From NCBI GenBank assembly GCA_019802505.1, contig JAFMOC010000003.1, forward strand, positions 5,276,501-5,340,500: DNA of 64,000 bases, read 5' to 3'. Shown here piece after piece: positions 54,894 to 64,000 of this stretch (its first letter is position 1; every line of letters starts with the position of its first letter). The position numbers and the translations under genes are program-made. The notes beneath the pieces were generated by a model. The model was not told the DNA's origin. It saw only the letters and a list, made by a program, of their open reading frames with translations, and did no database searches. Source of the DNA: Corydoras sp. C115. Lineage: Eukaryota > Chordata > Actinopteri > Siluriformes > Callichthyidae.

Positions 54894-55870
54894 GTCTGGC
54901 ACCGAGTATGTACTGACTTTATTGAATTGCTATCTTAAGCTAGGGCTACTTTAAAAGATTATAAAGTTGAGAATCTTGGACTTGGTAAGTGTGAAAGGTG
55001 TTTACCAATAGAGTCTTTCAGCACTGCCAAAATGAGATTGAAGTATAGTCACTTTGGTTTGACAATTTAAACTTTTGCACGGCAATAATTGACCAACATT
55101 TGGGTATTTGGTGAATCTGTGTGTACATGAGTGAATCTTTTGTATTAGTAAGATAGAATAGTATACTGTATTGAGTTGATTCAAATAAGGTATAAGGAAT
55201 AATCATACTGATGTAATTCATCTGGATGCATAACAAAAATGTTTATCTGCTTCATAAGTGTCCATCTCAACTGTCTCCCCGAATGCTGTCAAAAGTGCAC
55301 TTTTCCTACCTCCCACATAGACTAGGTTTACATGTCCATATTGAAATATTGTATAACTTATAATCTTGATATACAATCACTACAATATAAACTAGCTGTT
55401 CTTGTCCAGTCGTTAGTCTGTGCCAGTCATATAGCGTTCAGTAACGTACATGGGTTTGTGAGGACAGTGTTGTTGTAACCAAAAAAACTTTTGTGTTTGC
55501 CTCTCTATCGCTGCTGTCTCCAAAAACAGTACAGGGTGACAACAGTGTATCTTAGAAAAAAAAATATATAAAACCTGAATACAATTCCCAAGTGGCCTTG
55601 TTTCTGGGTGATGATCTGTAAGACTGTTCCTTTGTTTTTTGTTTTTTTCTTTTGATTGATGTTTTGTGTACACCAGTCATTTATTTCAGATTAGACAGAT
55701 TTCTAGACAGATTAGAAACATTTAAGGTTCTGCATTTGCCATTTCATTTTGTACTATCTGAAATGTAAGCCTTGATTCTTGCAATTTTAAGAATGCTCTA
55801 ATATCATTTTACCCACAAATGTTTTGCTCCATGAACATTATATTAATAAAGATGTGATCATTGACATTGT
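54894..55870 (+). other. trim32: trim32 3' UTR (approximate)
   Basis: A poly(A) signal aataaa lies at 55845-55850 (tattaataaagatgtg). The region has no repeat signature. The exact cleavage site is not visible. Confidence 0.5.
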
Positions 55871-56809
55871 AGGCAACCTTATAGGACATTTGTCTCTGAG
55901 CTCTTACAGAATTTGGCAAAAAGATCTGAGCTTATAAAGAAATTCAAGTTGTGTGAACAGAGTGAAATTTGAATAACACATTATAATCTTTCTCCTTCAT
56001 TATACAAATATTTTTCTTTAAACATTTGCAGTACTGACATGTAGGGGGGTCAGCAATATATAAACGAACACTACACTAAATGTAACATGGTTTGATCAAT
56101 AGTATTTATCAATAGGGATGAGACAATAAATCATTTTTGCAATCACTTGCAATTAAAAACATGAAGACATTCATAAGAAAACTACATATGCCAGAAGTTT
56201 AGATCAAGTAGATCAACTCGCATAGAACAAATGTTTTTGTTCTTACATTTTCTTTCAAATGGATATGAATATATACTCTGGGACACAGATTTTGTGCTAT
56301 AAAGAATATTTTGTGTTTAAAATTCAGCAAAATAGCTGCATTGTTTTTTTGATAATGTTATTTCATGTTTACATTAAATAACTAATATATATAGGAAACC
56401 TGTAATTTATGGCACCTTTTTGGTAATGTTAATTATTGCATATTAATTGTATAATCGTGATTATTTCTTATATAAATAATATCAGGACCAATAATTGTAC
56501 CATAAAAATCTGTAGTTCTCATCACTATTCACCATGGTATTTGGGTTTGAAAAATTATTAGTATATTTGATGTGCAGTTTTAGAATAATATAATGGAATA
56601 AAACCATAGATATGAGAGCAAACTCAGAAAGGAAGTAGATTTTGAAATCAATAAAGTGATAATATATCAAAAATGATTTCTAAAAGATAGGAGGCATAAC
56701 CATTAAAAATAAATAATCACACAGTCTTGATGCAAAGGTTAAATATTGTATTGATGTTGTAGGTGTAAATAAGTAATACGTCATGTGTAGAAAACCTATA
56801 AATTTGACT

Positions 56810-56841
<32 letters not shown>

Positions 56842-57310
56842 CAATCAGTGCGTTATAACCTGCCCTTACTTTTGTACTGGCCACAATTTAATTTATTTTA
56901 ATTAATTTTAATTTTTAATATTAATTTTAATATATTTATTCCAATATGTGAAATTACATAAATAACAAATATGCATTTAAAACACTTGGACAATCAGGAT
57001 AAGAGTTTATCCCCTGAAGGTTTTCATAAAACTGAATTTTAAATGTCATTATTTGGACTTTTGTGAAGTCATGATATTTTGGAGACAGATATTGCACCAC
57101 TAATAAGAATAAATGTACATATTTATTTTAATAAACATTCGGATACTATATTTAAAACAATGCAAAAAGCAATAAAATTAACTTCTTTTTAGCTAAAAGC
57201 TAAACAATCTGATGTCTTTTTTTCTATTTTACTGTTTCTTACACCATTAAGTGTTCACATTATTTTTAAAATATAATTTATGCAAAGAGTCTACAGGTTG
57301 TTTAATGGTA
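55871..57310. other. astn2 intronic DNA, AT-rich
   Basis: No gene or named repeat. A short (TA)n run lies at 56812-56836. Confidence 0.45.
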
Positions 57311-57720
57311 GATTATGTACAGTATCAATCAAAAGTTTGGACCCCCACACCTTATTGCTCCATTGTCTGTTTTCTACACCTAACACATAGTTATGTTTTA
57401 AACCATATGTTAAAGGACTAGTTTTAAACTGGACACTGATGCGGTGAGGGGGTTTCAGTGCAGCAGTGCTACTGTAGATGTATGTAAACACCTCTGTGAC
57501 ACTGCTATTATATGACTAATACACCAACCAAATAATACATGCTCTGTGGTGGTACTATTGGGGTCCTGACTATTAGAAAACAGAGTAAAGAAGATTAAAA
57601 CAGTATGTACTGTAGTCCACAAACAGATGGACGTTAGTCTGTTATTGTAGAACTACAAAGTCCACCTTTGCAGTAAGTGGAACAAAAAGTGGATGTCTAA
57701 GCATTTTACTGGTACTATAT
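57311..57720. repeat. Tc1-like terminal fragment and long dispersed repeat copy
   Basis: Starts with acagtatcaatcaaaagttt, a typical Tc1-type terminal phrase. It then runs into the dispersed repeat (gctctgtggtggtactattg; gaaaacagagtaaag) shared with 35290-35880. Confidence 0.55.
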
Positions 57721-59309
57721 AAGTAAAATGTTCACTGTTAGAAGAGTATATATTGAGACATTATTTTTTGAGACATCTATATTTGATCGATAGCTTTTAT
57801 GGTTATTAAAAGAGAAAAAAAAATCCCTTAATCCTCGTTGCTGTGAAGACAACATGAAGTAAAATGTACATATAAAATTATATGGCCTCAAGCTTTAGTG
57901 TCATTATTTGTCACTCCTCTTGATTTACTGGTGTTCTAATGCCAACGGCATAATCAAATTAGATGCAGCATGAAGGTTTTACGTGAAAATGCTAACACCT
58001 TTAGGATTAATTAAAATGTTAATTAAATTGGGTGAAGGCTTTAATGGAGTTTTATGAATGTTAATACACAATTATTTTTTTTCTCCAGAAAATTCAGCAC
58101 ACTCATTTAGCTGTGATGCTGAGCTGTATTTATTCTATAAGCTTTAAAATATGTTTGTAAGCCCTATGCATGTGTATGTTTTTCTCAACTTTTGCTTTTA
58201 TCCCAAGTGATTTTTTTCCAGATTCCTTTACATACACCTGTAAAGATTAATATTGATTTAGAATGCTAATAAACTATGTTGTCTACACATAAAGATTGGC
58301 TGTAAAATTCACAAGTTACTTTATTTTATTTTATTTTTTTTATTTTTTACATATTTTTAAAATCATATCTATGCATATCCATACATTCTTAAGATTATTT
58401 ATGTTCAGTAAGATTTCAACTTATTAAAAAGACCAGCAATATAAAGCCTTATAATGCTTGTGTTTAACAAACACTTTTCCTGAAAATGACTTTGTGAGTG
58501 CTCATAACTGTTATATAAAAGCTTATTAGCTCTCTTTACATGTATAAAATGTTGGCATTAATTACCTCTTTGAAAGAGACTGCATACATAGTAGTACATA
58601 ATGACGTATAAAAGCATATAAATGCTCTTTATAGAATTTAAGTAAAGTATAACCTTGAATGTCTAAACACCTAAATCTTTTATCCAAAAAAAAGTTTAAA
58701 TAAGTTCATATTATAATGCATTATGATAAATAGTTATAAGGCTTATTACAAATGTTATAAAGTGTTATGAATACTTCATAAAGCTTTATAAATGCACTTA
58801 TATAATGCACTATGAATACCAGATTCATAAAAAAATGTTACCGATAAGCCCTATGTTCTTATTAAAACTATCATTCTTGTATGTGCTCTTTTTTCGATTT
58901 TTCGGGGGATGGTAAGAATTTTTCGATTCTTACCATCCCTCTCATTAGATTTTATTATTATTTCTTCATCCTATCTCATCTTATCTCATATAAACTGTCA
59001 TCTCTGACTATTAAATGCAGATACCCATGTCTTGTGACTCAAAAGTTCTATCTATGTACTGACTGGATGCTAACAAGTATAATCTTCACCCTCATTTGTT
59101 TCCCTGTGACCTTTTGGAACTTAGTGAGAGTCTTTTTTTAGTTAATATTATGATGTTTATTAATTTTCTCTATACTGTCTGAGTATGGATTTTTAGTAAG
59201 GGTTTTTTATCCATGTTCTTTAAATAAAACACTCCTCCTTACATGCACAGATATTTTTCTTTATTTTATCTTAAAAGAACCTATATTTTTCATCTCATCT
59301 CATTATCCT
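57721..59309. other. astn2 intronic DNA
   Basis: 57890-58090 lacks repeat signatures and is rich in attaattaaa/taattaaattg homeodomain-type words, a candidate conserved element. 58560-58850 resembles a fish MITE built of ttataatgcattatg-like units. A 14-bp perfect hairpin lies at 58906-58939. Confidence 0.35.
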
Positions 59310-59550
59310 CCTCTTAATCCTATACTGAGGGGGGGGGGGGGTTCATTGGGATTGTGAAAGGAGAATGTTTTGGGCGCAGGGCAGATACACCCAGGAGAGG
59401 GCACCAATCCATCACTGGGCACACATACAAACCCACACATTATGTAGGCAAATCACAGCAGCCAATTTACGTTCAATTCATGTTTTTTTGGGCTATAGGA
59501 GGAAATACATGTCACAGGTAGTGCTAACCACTACACCTCCATGCCACCCT
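59310..59550 (-). mobile_element. Mermaid-like SINE, diverged
   Basis: Minus-strand copy from gggcgcagggcagatacacc to gctaaccactacacctccat, with a G-run at 59330-59341. Confidence 0.8.
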
Positions 59551-60036
59551 TACCAATTATTTCTAGATTTCTTAATTCTAGGGTTTTTATCTCATTGGGT
59601 TTATCTGTCTTTAAGACAGATAAGGAAATCTGATGATATAAGTTATGCTTATGCAGAAATATAATTTATTTTTTTCACAAATTCACAAATTGTTAAACAA
59701 CAGTATATGCCACAAGCTTTTAGCAGATTGAGAATAGCTCTCATATTATGGGCATTGCTTTGGGAACAAGGGAAACAAAGACAAAGTTTAACAAGAATGA
59801 TGTGTTAATAAACTGCAGTAACTTTAACACAGATCTGACCTTAAACTTCAGTCAAGATCATTAGGAAAAATTGAAATATTTATTATGAATATAAATTCTT
59901 ACACATAAATAACTAAGCCCACAAATCTCATAGAAGGAATATATACAAAATTTCATGGAAATCTATTTAGGTAATGACTCGCAGCTGAATAAACAAATCA
60001 TAATTGTTAGGTTTAAGGGCTGTTTGTTATCCATAC
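59551..60036. other. astn2 intronic DNA
   Basis: No feature recognised. Confidence 0.45.
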
Positions 60037-60216
60037 CTTTCTGATACTGAAGCCACAGTTGCTGCTGAGCTTTCTTGCTAGGAAAGGAGATGGTGCAGGT
60101 GAGTTCGGAGCCATAGAGAGCCTCAGAGACATAATGACTGCCATACTGCTGGATGAAGTAGAGTAGCTCATCTCTTGTACTCTCTGGTGTTAGAGACTTC
60201 AGCACCTTGGAAAAGT
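60037..60216 (-). CDS. astn2: Astrotactin-2 exon (MACPF domain)
   Basis: This 180-bp minus-strand exon has an acceptor attgcag (AG at 60217-60218) and a donor gtatgg (GT at 60035-60036). Its first two bases complete a codon begun by the exon at 63422; one base (G) is left for the exon at 49360. It encodes STRDELLYFIQQYGSHYVSE and ALYGSELTCTISFPSKKAQQ, the core MACPF signature (Y-G-S/T-H-Y) typical of astrotactins. A farther-upstream acceptor (ctcctcgag, exon from 60248) was considered. The 60216 boundary gives correct phase with both neighbours. Confidence 0.93.
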
Positions 60217-60218
60217 CT

Positions 60219-60773
60219 GCAATGCGCAGAGGTATAGCACGATCGATCTCGAGGAGAAATGTTACCATATTGATTTGACTATAACAAGACCATGATAAAG
60301 GAATAAATATTTCACACATTAATTTGCTATTTCTGTTACTTAAGGAATTTAAAACACTGAAAGCAATAAACTTTGATTTGGGAACATAATGATAACAACA
60401 TGGTTCTGTTAAATTAATTAATATGCAATTTGGAGTGGAATATGAACGTTGATAAAAAATGAAACAGACCTGGGATTATTTCATGGGAGAAATAATATAA
60501 ATGAAGACAATACTTATTGATTATGGAGTGGGCACTCACTTTGTTAGTACTGTGAAAAACATATAATTGTAAGGCACAGCAATGTAGCTAGTGTCTGCAA
60601 TATGTGTTATAAAACATTAATTTAATGAAAGCAATTATTTAAGTTATTATTTAGTTTATAATATATTTAAGACATTTTTATAACAAATTGTCACAAGCTG
60701 AAAAAAATATTTCTGCGAACTGTTTGATTTGTTATATATATAATAAATACTAATAGTATTATATTTATTAGTA
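60219..60773. other. astn2 intronic DNA, AT-rich
   Basis: No feature recognised. Confidence 0.5.
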
Positions 60774-60775
60774 TA

Positions 60776-62381
60776 CAGTTGTGATCAAATTTATTCAACC
60801 CCCAATGCTGCGAAGGGTTTTATGGAATTCAGTGCACATTTGTAATTGTGTTCATAATGAAATCTTACAAGGACTTGTTAAAGAACTAAATGCAACTAAG
60901 ATAGCATCAATTGTTTTTGTCATAAAGTATTAAATGGCCTTTTTGTGATTTCTTCATTGACACAATTATTCAACCCCTTTACAACTACCACTCATAAGAA
61001 CAGAGGTTCATTCCAGTGTTTTCAATCAGGTATTGAAAACACCTGTGGATGTCAACGAGCAGCAATCAAGCATGATAAGCACCAATTAGGCAGATTTAAA
61101 AGGACTGTGATACTCAGCTCCTTCTAGACATCTACTGGTGTGTTTACAAGCATGGTGAAGGCAAGAGAATGGTCCCAGAAGACAAGAGAAGAGGTTATTG
61201 CTCTTCACAAGAATGGCAATGGATATAAAAAGATTGCGAAGTTGTTAAATATTCCAAGAGATACTATCGGAAGTATCATTCGCAAGGGCACAGTGGAAAC
61301 GTTACCTGGTCGTGGCAGAAAGAAGATCCTGACCGCGACTGCTGTGCGCTACCTGAAGCGTAATGTGGAGAAAAATCCCCGCGTGACTGCTAAGGAACTG
61401 AAAAAAGACCTGTCAGATGTGGGCACTGAAGTTTCAGCTCTGACAATAAGGCGCGCACTGCATAACGAAGACCTCCATGCCAGAACTCCCAGGCGCACCC
61501 CCTTGCTGACTCCAAAGAACAAGAAAAGTCGACTGCAGTATGCCAAAAGTCATGTGGACAAACCACAAAGGTTTTGGGACAGTGTACTGTGGTCAGATGA
61601 AACTAAATTAGAACTGTTTGGGACAATGGACCAGCGCTATGTTTGGAGGAGGAAGAACCAGGCTTATGAACAAAAGAACACCTTGCCTACTGTGAAGCAT
61701 GGCGGGGGGTCAATTATGCTTTGGGGCTGTTTTGCTTCTAATGGTACAGGAAAGCTTCAACGTGTGCAGGGTACCATGAATTCCCTTCAGTACCAGGAGA
61801 TCTTGGAGGAAAATGTGATGGAGTCAGTCACAAACCTGCGGCTTGGGAGACGTTGGACCTTCCAACAGGACAATGATCCGAAGCACACATCCAAGTCCAC
61901 TAGAGCATGGTTGAACATGAAAGGCTGGAACATTCTAGAGTGGCCATCGCAATCACCAGACTTAAATCCAATTGAGAACCTCTGGTGGGACCTAAAGAAG
62001 GCAGTTGCAGTGCGCAAGCCTAAGAATGTGACTGAACTGGAGGCTTTTGCCCATGAAGAATGGGCTAAGATACCCATAGGTCGCTGCAAGACACTTGTGT
62101 CAAGCTATGCTTCACGCTTGAAAGCTGTCATAACTGGAAAAGGATGTTGTACTAAGTACTAAAAAATAATGCCACTAGGGGGTTGAATAAAACTGATAAT
62201 GATGTGAGCACAGTAAAGACATTTGTGGTTATTCCATCATAAATATTATGTTATATTTGTCTAATTTATAAGTGCCTCTTTGATATAATTTTAAATAATA
62301 TGACTGAAATGATCCAAATCAATGTCAAACTGGCCAAAACACTTTATTTCAGTGGGGGTTGAATAAATTTGATCACAACTG
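60776..62381 (+). mobile_element. Full-length Tc1/mariner transposon with open transposase frame
   Basis: This 1,606-bp element has 29-bp perfect terminal inverted repeats (60776-60804 and 62353-62381, starting cagttgtgatc) and TA on each side (60774-60775, 62382-62383). A second, inner copy of the ttattcaacccc core lies on each side (60965-60977 and 62179-62190), giving an IR/DR arrangement with inner and outer transposase sites. It is the only element in the window that looks structurally and coding-wise complete. Confidence 0.95.
61152..62162 (+). CDS. Tc1 family transposase (DD34E), apparently intact
   Basis: The 336-codon frame starts at the ATG at 61152 (MVKAREWSQ), the usual Tc1 start; the open frame extends four codons upstream without an ATG. 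N-terminal paired helix-turn-helix DNA-binding domain (EEVIALHKNGNGYKKIAKLL; TIGSIIRKG), GRGRKK-type basic linker, then the DDE domain. The first Asp is in VLWSDETKLELF, the second in QQDNDPKHTS and the Glu in PDLNPIENLWW, with 34 residues between the second Asp and the Glu. The glycine-rich box (KHGGGSIMLWGC) is intact. It cuts and pastes the element at TA sites. Length and motifs match active fish Tc1 relatives; activity itself is not shown. Confidence 0.95.
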   Translation: MVKAREWSQKTREEVIALHKNGNGYKKIAKLLNIPRDTIGSIIRKGTVETLPGRGRKKILTATAVRYLKRNVEKNPRVTAKELKKDLSDVGTEVSALTIRRALHNEDLHARTPRRTPLLTPKNKKSRLQYAKSHVDKPQRFWDSVLWSDETKLELFGTMDQRYVWRRKNQAYEQKNTLPTVKHGGGSIMLWGCFASNGTGKLQRVQGTMNSLQYQEILEENVMESVTNLRLGRRWTFQQDNDPKHTSKSTRAWLNMKGWNILEWPSQSPDLNPIENLWWDLKKAVAVRKPKNVTELEAFAHEEWAKIPIGRCKTLVSSYASRLKAVITGKGCCTKY

Positions 62382-62383
62382 TA

Positions 62384-63421
62384 AATATAATACTATTAGT
62401 ATGATTTGCAACTATATGATAGTGATGGTCTTGAGAGCTTTTACCCAGCTGCCGCTTGTGTGACACCTTGGTAATGAGAACCCATTTTATAGCTCATCAA
62501 TTAGGACTAAACAAGCTGAAATTCATTTGCACTAATAGGGGTGTGATTGCTTTCTAAACATTTATAGATTTCAGCTGTTTTTGGTTTCCATGTCTTTTGG
62601 CACCTTCTTTTTTGGATTATTGACTTTTCTTGTCTTTTAGTAAGGTTTTTTTCACATCAGCTAATATTAAAGTTCATGAGTCAACCAGCAAAAGAAAACA
62701 AAGCCACTTGTCTTCCATAAAATATGTTGGCTGTCTGTAGTTTGGTATAGATCACATGAACAAGTCAAAAGGTTAATGCTAATGGTTTGGTGGACGGATA
62801 AGATGTGTTATGCATTTTAAAACATCCAATCTGTTAAACTCAGTGGTATCATGGTTTCAGCCTGTTTTGCTGCATCTGGGCCAAGACAGTTTGTCATCAT
62901 TATTGGATCAATGAATTCTAAAAGAAAGAAAGCAAGAAACCTTTAAAAAGATTTTAGATCATCTCTCTCAACACACAGATCATCCAACCATAGAATGGTT
63001 TAAAGAGAAAAAGCCTGTGTTTGCGTCGGTTTTTTCCCCCGTGTTCTCCAGTTTTTTCCCCACACCCAAAACATAAATTCAAGGTGAAATGGCTGCTCTT
63101 GCACCTTTATAATGTGTGTATCATAGAGGAGTGTATGTATCCTAGTGGAGGATCTTAAGTGGAAAATTATGATATGATATGAAATGGTTCAGTTGGTGGT
63201 ACAGTATTTGTCCCAATATGTATCCATATGTGTTCCAGGACCAGAGATTCTCAGGTGCTATCATAATTGATTTTAATTTTGTGACTGACTGGTATGAGTG
63301 TAACTAAATTGGTTGACTTCAATGATTCAAACAGAAAAAAAATACTGTTTTAAACACAATAAATCTTATTCAAGTTTATTACTTGTGACAAAAAAACAAC
63401 AACAAAAAAAAAAACTTTTAC
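62384..63421. other. astn2 intronic DNA with a SINE relic
   Basis: 63030-63180 is a degenerate plus-strand Mermaid-like stretch (cccgtgttctccagtttttt; ctagtggaggatcttaagtg). Nothing else is recognised. Confidence 0.45.
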
Positions 63422-63526
63422 CTGTAGAGAGTGTAATGGCGCTAAGTTTGACTTTGTAGAGATTGCTACGAACTTGCCATTGTTGTACCATAGGATATCC
63501 CATTCCCTCATTAAACTGAGCATCAC
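63422..63526 (-). CDS. astn2: Astrotactin-2 exon (N-terminal MACPF region)
   Basis: This 105-bp minus-strand exon has an acceptor ttctgttcag (AG at 63527-63528) and a donor gtaaaa (GT at 63420-63421). The frame gives DAQFNEGMGYPMVQQWQVRS and NLYKVKLSAITLST, an astrotactin MACPF segment, with one base left over that the exon at 60216 completes. The exon is the most upstream part of the gene in the window; the signal peptide, transmembrane and EGF exons lie beyond 64000. Confidence 0.93.
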
Positions 63527-63528
63527 CT

Positions 63529-64000
63529 GAACAGAAAACACATTAACATGTGAGTTAAATGCAGTGAAATGTTAACAGCAGCATGTTGTGCAGCGTAAGA
63601 GCAATTGTGATTTTCCATTGTTAAAATTGTTTTCAGTTATTGTTTGGCTAATCTACATACATCCAATAGAAATGTATTATAGACACTTATTTTGCAGTAA
63701 TCTAATCCATTGTTTGTCAGTTGTGCAATGTTTAAAAAAACAGGCTGTGTTAATGATCTTAATGATGAAAATCTGATCTTCATCATTTTGATTGCTGCAT
63801 AATTGATGTCCTATTCTATTTTCCTGAATGCATAGCCTGAGTGCATAAGAATAGACCGAATGCATAAGAAAGGCTCTGCTAACCAATCTTTGGTATTGTG
63901 TTGAGAAGAAATCACTGACATCTCAGAATACACTGTACACTTGAAAAACATGGATTCAAGGAGAATTGACTGTATTTAGATAACTGTCTTATCTAAATTA
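63529..64000. other. astn2 intronic DNA at window edge
   Basis: No feature recognised. Confidence 0.5.

Noticed and set aside
60217..60247. Longer 5' end of the astn2 MACPF exon, starting at 60247
   Set aside because: The acceptor at 60217-60218 gives correct phase with the exon at 63422 and matches the astrotactin reading better.

Overview
This is vertebrate, almost certainly teleost fish, nuclear DNA. It holds five spliced exons of astrotactin-2 (astn2) on the minus strand (63422-63526, 60037-60216, 49098-49360, 37343-37476, 31238-31386). All five have GT/AG splice sites, compatible phases and a continuous astrotactin reading (MACPF domain, then a Cys-rich segment, then the start of the fibronectin III region). 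On the plus strand, inside the 10.7 kb intron between the second and third of these exons, sits a complete intronless trim32 coding sequence (52905-54893) with a likely non-coding first exon and CRE-type promoter near 51250-51344. This nested trim32-in-astn2 arrangement is the known vertebrate arrangement and anchors the locus. The remaining astn2 exons lie outside the window on both sides, so about 31 kb at the left is one large intron.

The rest is mostly transposable elements. Left intron (1-31 kb): a Ty3/gypsy chromovirus with both LTRs (897-5578), a 334-bp tandem repeat (8714-9382), an L2-type LINE (about 10290-13955) broken by a 594-bp insert, a solo LTR (14621-15132), a second, deleted chromovirus (18945-24633), L2 3' fragments (17135-17640 and 27752-28005) and a TA-flanked inverted-repeat element (28649-29539). 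Intron 31.4-37.3 kb: a third, heavily deleted chromovirus (31948-34875) and a G29 homopolymer. Intron 37.5-49 kb: a hAT deletion derivative with an 8-bp target duplication (38519-39507) and a decayed Tc1 element (45601-46999). Intron 60.2-63.4 kb: a full-length Tc1 element with an open transposase frame (60776-62381). About eighteen copies or fragments of one tRNA-derived SINE (Mermaid/DANA-like) are scattered throughout.

The most interesting signal is a shared priming architecture in the LTR elements. In each of three different chromoviruses the bases just after the 5' LTR are complementary to the LTR sequence 30-32 nt downstream of the TATA box, that is, to the expected 5' end of the element's own RNA. 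The paired sequence differs in each family while the pairing is kept. This is the self-priming geometry known for Tf1/sushi-type elements, seen here by covariation. A fourth family, present only as a solo LTR, lets the primer-binding site of its unseen full-length copies be predicted.

All calls are from reading the sequence by eye. No alignment, search or folding program was run.
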